A DNA stretch of 64,000 nt from JBFMFH01 sp040752275 (GTDB taxonomy: Bacteria > Acidobacteriota > Vicinamibacteria > Vicinamibacterales > JAKQTR01): positions 12,221-76,220 of the forward strand of contig JBFMFH010000115.1 of the NCBI GenBank assembly GCA_040752275.1. The letters are read 5' to 3'. Positions 34,911-42,545 of the stretch are shown here, piece after piece. The notes beneath the pieces are model-generated. The model was not told where the DNA came from. It ran no database searches and worked only from the letters and a program-made list of their open reading frames with translations. Position 1 is the stretch's first letter. Every line of letters begins with the position of its first letter. The position numbers and the translations under genes are program-made.

Positions 34911-34941
34911 AGTAGTCATACCGTATGATGGTATGACCACT
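34911..34941. promoter_or_regulatory. Operator-like dyad in front of the minus-strand operon
   Basis: Inverted repeat AGTAGTCATACC (34911-34922) and GGTATGACCACT (34930-34941), eleven of twelve positions matched, with a seven-base spacer. It contains TGGTATGACCA, fitting the TGGT-n3-ACCA core of FadR-subfamily GntR operators. The same TCATACC-n7-GGTATGA dyad overlaps the start of the GntR gene at 36273-36293. On the minus strand a TTGACT (34949-34944) lies next to it as a possible -35. Confidence 0.65.
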
Positions 34942-35055
34942 CAAGTCAAGCTATGGCCTGCTCCCAGGTACCTCGCCGCAGTTGCGGATCAACGCACTGA
35001 GGCTTCCCAGGGGTCGCCGCAGCCGGTGGCGAAGGCGCCAGCCCCGGGCCTGGCG

Positions 35056-36177
35056 TCACCGACATGGCGATCGCGCCGACACGTCCGGCTCGGCCTCGCG
35101 GCCTCGCTCCGCCATCCCGGCGCCGGCCTCGGCGAGCAGGTCCGAGATGCGGACCGACTGCCCTCCCCGCTCGATGGACCGCAGCGCGGCGTGGACAATC
35201 GCCACGCAGATGTTGGCGTTGCGCGCGTTGAGCTCTCCCGCCCGGCCAGTGACGCAGGCGTCGGCGAACATCTCGAGCTCAGCCTGGAACATGTCGCTCT
35301 CGCGCAAGGGCAGCGTTTCGCGGCTGGCGTACCCGGACTTGCCCCGCTGGATGTAGAGCGTCGAGGTCTCGTGCAGCCGGTCGGGCGTGTCCCACGTGCC
35401 GAAGTCGATCTCGTAGTGCATCAGCCCCTTCGACCCGAACACGCGCAGCGCGAAGATCCCCGGCGAGGTCCAGCACGACCCGACGTAGCCGATCTTGCCG
35501 TCGGCGAAGCGCAGGAGCGTCATCGACTGGTCGTCGACCTCGGCGCCGACCGGCGAGAGCTTCGACGCCATCGAACTCGCTTCGACGATCTCGCCGCCGA
35601 GGTAGTGGAGGACGTCGAACTGGTGGATGGCCAACTGCGAGAGCGGGCCGCCCCGCGCGCGGTCCTTGTACCAGCGCCAGGTCTGCGGCGTCAGCTCCAG
35701 CGCACGCTCGTTCGAGAAGTTGGCCTCGATGAACGCCACGCGCCCGAGCTCGCCCGCATCGATGGCATCGTGGATCTGGCGGATGCCGCCCATCAACCGG
35801 GCGCTGTGACCCACAGTCACGGTGATGCCATGCCGCGCTTCGAGGGCCGCGATGGCGAGGCCATCCTCCAGCGTGCTGGCGATGGGCTTCTCGGTGTAGA
35901 CGTGGCGCCCCGCGGCGGCAACGCGGGCAGCGACGGGCAAGTGTTGTTCGTTGGGAACGGTCAGGATCGCGCCGCGGATGCGGGGATTGGCCAGCATCTC
36001 ATCGAGCGACGCAACCTCCGGGATCCCCGTGTCGCGTGTGAAGGCCTCGCGCGTCTCGGCGGACCGGCTGTGGGCGGCGACAATCGCGAGTTCGTCCGAC
36101 TTGCGAGCGGCGCGGGCCAGGACCCGGGCCCAACGGCCGAGCCCGATGATCCCGACCTCCACCGGTGTGGAGCTCAT
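35056..36177 (-). CDS. Gfo/Idh/MocA-family oxidoreductase, tandem paralogue
   Basis: A 373-residue protein with GIIGLGRWARVL, YTEKPIASTLEDG and GGPLSQLAIHQFDVLHYLGG, very like the gene at 33784 over its whole length, with a short extra C-terminus rich in arginine and glutamate. The two probably act on related substrates, or one is a neofunctionalised copy. No clear Shine-Dalgarno is visible before the ATG at 36177. It is divergent from the GntR gene, and the dyad at 36273-36293 sits between them. Confidence 0.87.
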   Translation of the reverse strand: MSSTPVEVGIIGLGRWARVLARAARKSDELAIVAAHSRSAETREAFTRDTGIPEVASLDEMLANPRIRGAILTVPNEQHLPVAARVAAAGRHVYTEKPIASTLEDGLAIAALEARHGITVTVGHSARLMGGIRQIHDAIDAGELGRVAFIEANFSNERALELTPQTWRWYKDRARGGPLSQLAIHQFDVLHYLGGEIVEASSMASKLSPVGAEVDDQSMTLLRFADGKIGYVGSCWTSPGIFALRVFGSKGLMHYEIDFGTWDTPDRLHETSTLYIQRGKSGYASRETLPLRESDMFQAELEMFADACVTGRAGELNARNANICVAIVHAALRSIERGGQSVRISDLLAEAGAGMAERGREAEPDVSARSPCR

Positions 36178-36272
36178 GGGCGTGGTCCGTGGCTGTGCGG
36201 CATGGGGAGGGCGCTCGAGCAGCTATGTACACGTCTCATGGAATCTCGGGGCTTGCGTGTTCGACCGTAATG

Positions 36273-36293
36273 TCATACCATACTACGGTATGA
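36273..36293. promoter_or_regulatory. Operator-like dyad overlapping the GntR start codon
   Basis: TCATACC (36273-36279), seven bases, GGTATGA (36287-36293). The right arm covers the GntR ATG at 36290. A plus-strand promoter TTGCGT (36253-36258), 17 bases, TACCAT (36276-36281) would start transcription at about the ATG. The regulator bound here would block its own gene and perhaps the divergent Gfo/Idh gene. Confidence 0.6.
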
Positions 36294-37072
36294 TGAAAGG
36301 GTCAAGCCGCCGACCCGTCGCCGGCACCCTCTCCCCCATCCCCAGATCCGCCGCCCCGCTGCGGCGCCAGGTGCTCGACGAACTGCGCCGGTCCATCATC
36401 GACGGCCGTCTCCAACCGGGCGCCCGGCTCATCGAGCGCGAACTCATCGACTCGCTCGGCGTCTCTCGCACCGTCGTCCGCGAGACCCTCCGCCAGCTCG
36501 AGTCCGAAGGCCTGGTCGCCCTCATCCCCAACAAAGGGCCGGTCGTTCGCGAACTCACCTTCGACGAGGCCAGGGATCTCTACGCCATCCGCGCGGTGCT
36601 CGAGGGTCTCGCCGCGCACCGCTTCGTCGAGCACGCCTCGGACGGCAGCGTGAAACGTCTCGAGCAGGCGCTCGACCGGATCGACCGCGCGTACGCCCAA
36701 GGCAGCCCCGAGGTGATTCTCGAGGCCAAGAACACCTTCTACGACATCTTGTACGAGGGCGCCCGCAGCGAGACGCTGTCGTCGATGCTCGGCGCGCTGC
36801 ACGGCCGCATCCGGCGGTGGCGCGCGCTGGGCCTGGGCCACCCTCAGCGTTCGCCTGCCCGGTCGGGTGAGAGTCTCGGCAACCTGCGGGCGATGGTGGC
36901 GGCCGTCAAGGCCGGGCAGGCGGATCTCGCCGAGCGGATCATCCGGACGGACGTGACGCGGGCGGCGGCCGAGGTGATGCGCCTGCTGTCCGAGGCCGTT
37001 CCACCCGGCGCCCAGCTCCCCGGTCCACCGCGCGCGATGGAGACACCACGATTGGAGAAGACGTTGCCATGA
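36290..37072 (+). CDS. GntR-family transcriptional regulator, FadR subfamily (FCD domain)
   Basis: A 260-residue regulator. The N-terminal winged helix (about 20-90) has LRRQVLDELRRSIIDGRLQPGARLIERELIDSLG-type sequence and VSRTVVRETLRQLESEGLV; the C-terminal helical FCD domain (about 95-225) binds an organic-acid effector. Members usually repress sugar-acid or carboxylate catabolism. ATG at 36290 (or 36293) lies inside an operator dyad and no ribosome site precedes it, so the message may be leaderless. Its stop overlaps the next gene's start (ATGA), tying it to the UxaA-type pair. Confidence 0.88.
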   Translation: MMKGSSRRPVAGTLSPIPRSAAPLRRQVLDELRRSIIDGRLQPGARLIERELIDSLGVSRTVVRETLRQLESEGLVALIPNKGPVVRELTFDEARDLYAIRAVLEGLAAHRFVEHASDGSVKRLEQALDRIDRAYAQGSPEVILEAKNTFYDILYEGARSETLSSMLGALHGRIRRWRALGLGHPQRSPARSGESLGNLRAMVAAVKAGQADLAERIIRTDVTRAAAEVMRLLSEAVPPGAQLPGPPRAMETPRLEKTLP

Positions 37073-37353
37073 CCACCCATTTCATCGTCCACGACGCGGC
37101 CGACAACGTCGGTGTCGTGGTCGTCGAGGACGTGCAGCCCGGGACGCCAGTGACGGGCTGGATCATGGAGACCGACGAGACCGTGTCGATCCCGGCCCTC
37201 GACGCGGTCCCGCTCGGACACAAGATTGCCCTGCGCGACCTCCACGCCGGGGAGACGATCCTGAAGTATGGCCACGACGTCGGGCGAACGGTTGCCGACA
37301 TCGGCCGGGGTCGCCACGTGCACACGCACAACCTGAAGACGAAGAGGTGGTGA
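37069..37353 (+). CDS. UxaA/SuyA-type small subunit (SAF domain)
   Basis: A 94-residue SAF-domain protein equivalent to the N-terminal domain of altronate dehydratase UxaA and to the small subunit SuyA of (2R)-sulfolactate sulfo-lyase. It has the pattern HDAADNVGVVVVEDVQPG, PLGHKIALRDL and GETILKYG. It works with the large subunit in the next gene. The start overlaps the GntR stop by four bases. Whether the substrate is a sugar acid or sulfolactate cannot be read from sequence. Confidence 0.8.
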   Translation: MTTHFIVHDAADNVGVVVVEDVQPGTPVTGWIMETDETVSIPALDAVPLGHKIALRDLHAGETILKYGHDVGRTVADIGRGRHVHTHNLKTKRW

Positions 37354-37354
37354 G

Positions 37355-38521
37355 ATGGGCCGTTACCAGTTCCAGGGCTACCGTCGCGAGAACGGCCGCG
37401 TCGGAATCCGCAACCACGTGATCGTCCTGCCACTCGACGATCTGTCCAACGCCGCGGCGGAAGCCGTCGCCCACCATGTGAAGGGTACGCTGGCACTCCC
37501 GCACGCCTACGGGCGTCTGCAGTTCGGCGAGGACCTCGAGCTCTTCTTCAGGACGCTCATCGGCACCGGTGCCAACCCCAACGTCGCCGCCTGCATCGTC
37601 ATTGGCATCGAGCCCGGCTGGACCGGCCGCATCGTCGATGGGGTCGCCCGCACCGGCAAGCCCGTCGCGGGGTTCGCCATCGAGGGACACGGGGACATCG
37701 CGACCGTCGCCGCCGCATCGCGCAAGGCGCAGGAGTTCCTGCAGTGGGCCTCGGAGAGGGCGCGCGAGACGTGCGGCATCGAGGACCTGTGGATCTCGGT
37801 GAAGTGCGGCGAGAGCGACACGACCTCCGGTCTGGCGTCGAATCCGACGGTGGGCAACCTCATCGACAAGCTCGATCCGCTCGGGGTCACGAGCTGCTTC
37901 GGCGAGACCTCCGAGTTGACGGGCGCCGAGACGGTGTGCGCCGGCCGTGCCGCCAGCCGGGAGGTGGGCGAGAAGTTCATGGACGCCTTCAACGCCTACC
38001 AGGCGGTGATCGATCGACACAAGACCGACGACCTGTCGGAGTCGCAGCCCACGAAGGGCAACATCGCCGGTGGTCTCACGACGATCGAGGAGAAGGCCTT
38101 CGGCAACCTGCAGAAGATCGGCCGCAAGACCTCGTATATCGACGTGCTGAAGCCCGCCGAGGCACCCGGGCGCGGCCCCGGCCTCTACTACATGGACACG
38201 TCGTCGGCCGCCGCCGAGTGCGTCACGCTCCAGGCGGCTGCCGGCTTCGTCGTTCACCTGTTCCCGACGGGACAGGGCAACATCATCGGGAACCCCATCG
38301 AACCGGTGATCAAGCTGACCGCCAATCCCCGGACCGCGCGAACGATGAGCGAGCACGTGGATCTCGACGTGTCGGGCATCCTGCGGCGCGAGCTGACGCT
38401 CGATCAGGCGGGCGATCAGCTGATCGAGATCATGCTCCGCACGTGCAACGGCCGCCTGACCTGCGCCGAGGCGCTGGGTCACCGCGAGTTCGTGCTGACG
38501 AAGCTGTACCAGAGCGCGTAA
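37355..38521 (+). CDS. UxaA/SuyB-type large subunit, dehydratase or sulfo-lyase
   Basis: A 388-residue protein matching the C-terminal catalytic domain of UxaA (altronate/galactarate dehydratases) and the large subunit SuyB. Signatures include GYRRENGRVGIRNHVIVLP, ISVKCGESDTTSGLASNP, SCFGETSELTGAE and TGQGNIIGNPIEPVIKLTAN; conserved cysteines probably bind iron. Most UxaA proteins are one ~500-residue chain; the split 94 + 388 form is that of SuyAB and of some other acid dehydratases. One base separates it from the small-subunit stop. The GntR regulator upstream is the obvious local controller. Confidence 0.83.
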   Translation: MGRYQFQGYRRENGRVGIRNHVIVLPLDDLSNAAAEAVAHHVKGTLALPHAYGRLQFGEDLELFFRTLIGTGANPNVAACIVIGIEPGWTGRIVDGVARTGKPVAGFAIEGHGDIATVAAASRKAQEFLQWASERARETCGIEDLWISVKCGESDTTSGLASNPTVGNLIDKLDPLGVTSCFGETSELTGAETVCAGRAASREVGEKFMDAFNAYQAVIDRHKTDDLSESQPTKGNIAGGLTTIEEKAFGNLQKIGRKTSYIDVLKPAEAPGRGPGLYYMDTSSAAAECVTLQAAAGFVVHLFPTGQGNIIGNPIEPVIKLTANPRTARTMSEHVDLDVSGILRRELTLDQAGDQLIEIMLRTCNGRLTCAEALGHREFVLTKLYQSA

Positions 38522-38568
38522 GTCCCCGACCCGGGCCGGCGGATGCGCCGGCTGCTCTGTCCCCCCTC

Positions 38569-38606
38569 CCTGCACCCGGTCGACGGTGATGATCGCCGGG
38601 TGCAGG
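38569..38606. terminator. 11-bp inverted repeat after the UxaA/SuyB gene
   Basis: CCTGCACCCGG (38569-38579) and CCGGGTGCAGG (38596-38606) are perfectly complementary around a 16-base loop. It lies 48 bases after the stop and 89 bases before the next gene. It could be a terminator or an operator; there is no T-tract. Confidence 0.5.
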
Positions 38607-38694
38607 CCGATTTCACGATTCGTCAGGGCGCGGAGTCGTCTGCGAATGGCGCCGACGAGAACTCCGGTCACACTGTCGCGGAAAGGAGTGGGAG

Positions 38695-40311
38695 ATGTCC
38701 ACCTTCGGTCGCGGTTCGAATTCACCTGAGCGCACCGGCCATGCCGGCGAGCGACACATCAGCCGCAGGGCCATGCTCCGGGTCGCCGGCGGTACCGCTC
38801 TGGCCGGCATCGCGGGCGCCGTCGCCGCGCGGGCCCAGATCACGGGGCTGATGCCTGGAGGCGGCAGGTTGCCGTTCCGCCTGCCCCTCGGGGCCATGAC
38901 CTATCTGGATCGCAATCAGTACATCTCCAACATGGAGATCATCTCCCACATTCCCGAATACCGGACCGCCGGCGGCGAACCGCTCATGAGCATGTGGGCG
39001 AAGGGGGCGCAGCGACTGCTGCCGTGCGGCCGCGGCTGGGTCGATGTCACCGACCCGAAGAAACCCACCTTCGTCGGCACCGGCGATACTCGCACCGGTG
39101 GGTGCGTCGCGTACAACACCCGGCTGAGGAAGTGGTTGATGGTGGTCACGGTCGCGGAACCACATGCCGGGCGCACGCCAAAGTGGCCTTACGGGCAGTT
39201 CCAGCCGGAGGTCCGCGAGCGGCTCCTGGCCTACAAGGGGCTCCGGGGCATCCGGGTGTACGACATCACCAATCCCGTCAGGCCCAATCTCCTCTCGGAG
39301 TTCAGCACGGGCGAGGCTGGCGAAGGCCCGCACATGAACTTCTACGATGGGGGACGCTACGCGTATCTCGATGCCGGGTTCTCGCCAAACCTGCGCTGGG
39401 AGGACATCGGGCGGACGGCCGGCTCCGGACTCATGATCGTCGACATGACGGACCCGACCAGCGTGAAGGAGGTGTCGCGCTACTGGGTCCCCGGACAGAT
39501 GATCGGTGAGGAAGAGGAGTACAAGAAGTACTGGTTCGCCGACAGCCTGTCCGCCTGGGTCGGTTCGCACGGGGCGCCAAGCGTGCCGGTGCGCGTCGAG
39601 GACGGCGGTACGGTGGGCTACGGCGGCTTCGGCCACTTCGGCATGATCTGCTTCGACCTTCGCGACATCAAGAATCCGAAGCCGTACGGCATCGCGAAGT
39701 GGGACCATGAGACGCTGGGCGGTGTGCCGTACCATACGGTCTACCCGGTGATCGCCGACAGCCGGCACCCGCGGCTCCAGAACCTCGTCATCGGCGTGCC
39801 CGAGACGCTCCAGGCCGACTGCCGCGAGCCGTACAAGGCCATCCAGGTGATCGACGTGGCCGACCCGCGCGATCCCCGGGTTATCGGCATCTTCCCGCGG
39901 CCGAAGGCGCCAAGAGACGCGCCCTACACGGACTTCTGTCTCGCGCGCGGGCGCTTTGGCTCGCACAACATTCAGTGCTGGGTCGCGCCCGGCACCTCGC
40001 GCCCGGAAATCGTCGTGCTGTCGTTCTTCAACGCCGGCATCCGGGTGTTCGATATCTCAGACCCCACCCTGCCCAGGGAAGTGGCCTGGTTCGTCCCGCC
40101 GCGCGGCGGCGAGATCGAGGACTTCACCACCTGGTTCAGGGGAGAGGGCGAGAGCGTCTTCGTCGAGTGGGATCGCAATCTGATCTGGTTCGGTTGCGGG
40201 AACTCGGGGTCCTACTGCCTGTCATGCCCTGCCCTCGGCAAGCCGGTACTGGAGCCGCGGCCCATCCCGCACTGGACGAAGCCCCACCTCAATGCCGGGT
40301 GGGACGCGTAG
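38695..40311 (+). CDS. Tat-exported LVIVD-repeat protein, short C-terminus
   Basis: A 538-residue member of the same family as 18753, 20456 and 50770, with a Tat signal (SRRAMLRV) and repeats WVDVTDPKKP, VYDITNPVRP, IVDMTDPTSV, VIDVADPRDP and VFDISDPTLP. It ends at HLNAGWDA, whereas its paralogues continue for about 15 residues to GRGLHELV, so the last strand is missing. AAGGAG lies eight bases before the ATG. It lacks the TATGATG motif seen upstream of other LVIVD genes. Function unknown. Confidence 0.83.
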   Translation: MSTFGRGSNSPERTGHAGERHISRRAMLRVAGGTALAGIAGAVAARAQITGLMPGGGRLPFRLPLGAMTYLDRNQYISNMEIISHIPEYRTAGGEPLMSMWAKGAQRLLPCGRGWVDVTDPKKPTFVGTGDTRTGGCVAYNTRLRKWLMVVTVAEPHAGRTPKWPYGQFQPEVRERLLAYKGLRGIRVYDITNPVRPNLLSEFSTGEAGEGPHMNFYDGGRYAYLDAGFSPNLRWEDIGRTAGSGLMIVDMTDPTSVKEVSRYWVPGQMIGEEEEYKKYWFADSLSAWVGSHGAPSVPVRVEDGGTVGYGGFGHFGMICFDLRDIKNPKPYGIAKWDHETLGGVPYHTVYPVIADSRHPRLQNLVIGVPETLQADCREPYKAIQVIDVADPRDPRVIGIFPRPKAPRDAPYTDFCLARGRFGSHNIQCWVAPGTSRPEIVVLSFFNAGIRVFDISDPTLPREVAWFVPPRGGEIEDFTTWFRGEGESVFVEWDRNLIWFGCGNSGSYCLSCPALGKPVLEPRPIPHWTKPHLNAGWDA

Positions 40312-40401
40312 GCGCGGAGTTCCGGGGTCAGCATGTCGCCCTGCCGCCGGGTGGCGCGCGCCTGTCGATGGCGCGCCTGCGGCCGGCAAGAGGAGGGAAC
40401 A

Positions 40402-41514
40402 ATGCCACGAATGTCCATCCGTCTCCGCGCACTCGTCGTGGCCGGCGCCTGTGCGTGCGCCGGCCTGCTGGTATCCTGCGGCAGCGATGCGCCGCCCCCA
40501 GCGCCGGCCGCTGCACCTGGCGCGGTCCCCGAATCCCGTGGGGGCCAGCAGCCTGTGTTCGACACCTCCACCGGGTCCTGGCGGACAGGCGCCGGCAACG
40601 TGGCGGCGCAGCGGCCGCAATCGGAGGCGCCGCACCTGATTGTGGCCCGCACCATGCCCACGTCCGGCACGCCGTACGAGCTGCACCTGGTTCAGACGCG
40701 CGACGAGATCTACGTACCCCTGGGCGTGCGGAAGCCTGACGGGGACGGTCCGTTTCCCGCGATTCTCGTCGGTTCGGGCAACGGCAACGGTGGGTTCTCC
40801 AAGATCGAGCAGGCGATGTACCGGCTGGAAGGCATGATGGACGAGATGCTCAAGCGGGGGTACGTCGTGGCGTACGGCAACTACCGCAACGAGATTCCCG
40901 GCGCCTACAACAGCCAAGATCGGGCGCACAACGTGGCCGATACCACGAGCGGCGGCGCCCGCGCGCTGAAGTCGGCGTGCTCGCTCGATTCCGACGACTA
41001 CATCAGCCTGATCGAGCATTTGCAGAACCTGCCGTACGTGAAGCGTGACGGCGTCGGCACCGTCGGCGTCAGCCACAGCGGCGAGCTGATGTTCAAGGTC
41101 GCCACCGAGATCACGTGGGGCGCGGCCGCCGCCATCGAGCCGGCCGTGCACGAGTTCCTGGCGATGGACCGCACGAACGTGCCGCGCATCGACAACGTCA
41201 TCCAGATGCAGGAGGTGGCGGTGGCCCGCGGCGCCGCCAACCTGGCCATCGCCAAGGAGCGCGTCAGCCGCATGTCGCAGACCCCGTTTCTGGTGATGGG
41301 CCGCGATGGCGATCACAACCAGGGCCTGTTCCGCCTCGGTTACGAGGTTCAGGCGGAAGCCGGTCGCGACGTCACGTGGGCATCGGCCAACCACCCCGTA
41401 CACGGCTACGGCCTGCTCTACCGCAAAGACGACGGGACGTACGCGCCGGACGAGATGCAGCGGGAGTTCTTCGACGACTGGATGAAGTTCTTCGATGAGC
41501 GGCTGAAGAAGTGA
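40402..41514 (+). CDS. Lipoprotein alpha/beta hydrolase (GVSHSGE type)
   Basis: A 370-residue lipoprotein (lipobox LLVSC) with an Ala/Pro-rich linker and one alpha/beta hydrolase domain. S224 in VGVSHSGE is the likely nucleophile, with an acidic residue in GRDGDHNQG and His in HPVHGYGLL. It is the paralogue of 15192 and 59466. AGGAGGG precedes the ATG at 40402. It is 90 bases downstream of an LVIVD gene, repeating the hydrolase/LVIVD neighbourhood of the 15-22 kb region. Substrate unknown. Confidence 0.82.
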   Translation: MPRMSIRLRALVVAGACACAGLLVSCGSDAPPPAPAAAPGAVPESRGGQQPVFDTSTGSWRTGAGNVAAQRPQSEAPHLIVARTMPTSGTPYELHLVQTRDEIYVPLGVRKPDGDGPFPAILVGSGNGNGGFSKIEQAMYRLEGMMDEMLKRGYVVAYGNYRNEIPGAYNSQDRAHNVADTTSGGARALKSACSLDSDDYISLIEHLQNLPYVKRDGVGTVGVSHSGELMFKVATEITWGAAAAIEPAVHEFLAMDRTNVPRIDNVIQMQEVAVARGAANLAIAKERVSRMSQTPFLVMGRDGDHNQGLFRLGYEVQAEAGRDVTWASANHPVHGYGLLYRKDDGTYAPDEMQREFFDDWMKFFDERLKK

Positions 41515-41520
41515 GCGGCG

Positions 41521-42456
41521 CTACGCCAGACGGAACGTCAGCTCGCCGAGGCCCCCCACGCCGCACGTCACGGTGTCGCCAGCCCTCAGCCACACCTGCT
41601 TGTCGGGCGGGTAGCCGGCGATGACGCCCTCGGGCGTGCCGGTGAAGATCACATCTCCGGGCTTCAGGGTGAGCGCCCGGGAGATGTGGCTGATGATCTG
41701 GCCGGACGTGAAGATCATGTCGCTCGTGGTCGATCGCTGGCGCGTTTCACCGTTGACGCGGCACTCGACGGCCAGATTGTCGGGATCCACCTGATCGGCC
41801 GTGACCAGGTACGGCCCGATGGGCGCGAACCCGTCGGGGGTCTTGCCGAGCAGCCACTGCCCGTCCGGCAGGTCCTGGAGATCCCTCGCCGAGAAGTCGT
41901 TGCCCGTGCAGTAACCGGCGACGTACGAGAGTGCGTCGGCTTCGCTGACGTTCCTCGCCGTCCTGCCCATGACGATGACGAGCTCGACCTCGTAGTCGAA
42001 CTTCGTCCCGCTCTCCACGGGCAGTCTGATCGTGCCGGTGTGACCGTTCAGGGCATTACAGAACTTGGCGAAGAGCACGGGCTTCGGGGGGATGGCTTTA
42101 CCGATTTCCGCGGCGTGCCGCCGGTAGTTCAATCCCACGCCGATGATCTTCTCGGGCCTGGTGACGACGGGACCGTACTCGATCGCCGCCTCGTCCAGGA
42201 AGACCGCCCCGGAGTCCTGGGAGCGCCACGCGGCATCGACCAGGGCGTTCAGGCTCGGACCGTCTTCGTCGTGCAGGAGATCGTCCATGGTCGCAGGCGC
42301 GTGCATGCCCAGCGCCGCGGCGGTCGCAGGCACATCGAGGATGCCTCGGCCGGTCTTCACACCCAGACGCCAGCCGCTTCCGCTGCGCAGGGTCAGCAGG
42401 GTGAGGCCACGGGCCATGCCGCGGGAGGGCGTCTTGGCAGGATGCGCGTCGTTCAC
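41521..42456 (-). CDS. Fumarylacetoacetate-hydrolase-family enzyme
   Basis: A 311-residue FAH-fold protein. Visible signatures are IGVGLNYRRHAAEIG, a metal-binding DYEVELVIVMGR acidic segment, YVAGYCTGNDFSARDLQ, and the late GDVIFTGTPEGV. Family members hydrolyse or decarboxylate acylpyruvates, or hydrate 2-oxo-alkenoates, in aromatic and sugar-acid breakdown. The GTG at 42456 is chosen because AGGAG lies seven bases upstream. It is the last gene of the minus-strand run headed by the GntR gene at 45474, about 90 bases downstream of the molybdenum subunit. Confidence 0.87.
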   Translation of the reverse strand: MNDAHPAKTPSRGMARGLTLLTLRSGSGWRLGVKTGRGILDVPATAAALGMHAPATMDDLLHDEDGPSLNALVDAAWRSQDSGAVFLDEAAIEYGPVVTRPEKIIGVGLNYRRHAAEIGKAIPPKPVLFAKFCNALNGHTGTIRLPVESGTKFDYEVELVIVMGRTARNVSEADALSYVAGYCTGNDFSARDLQDLPDGQWLLGKTPDGFAPIGPYLVTADQVDPDNLAVECRVNGETRQRSTTSDMIFTSGQIISHISRALTLKPGDVIFTGTPEGVIAGYPPDKQVWLRAGDTVTCGVGGLGELTFRLA

Positions 42457-42545
42457 AGTTCGGCTCCTGAATCCGTCCGGCGACAACGGGCGGCTGCGGC
42501 GGCTGCGGCCGGCGGGTGCGGGGCGGCCAGCCGGCGCGCCGCCGG

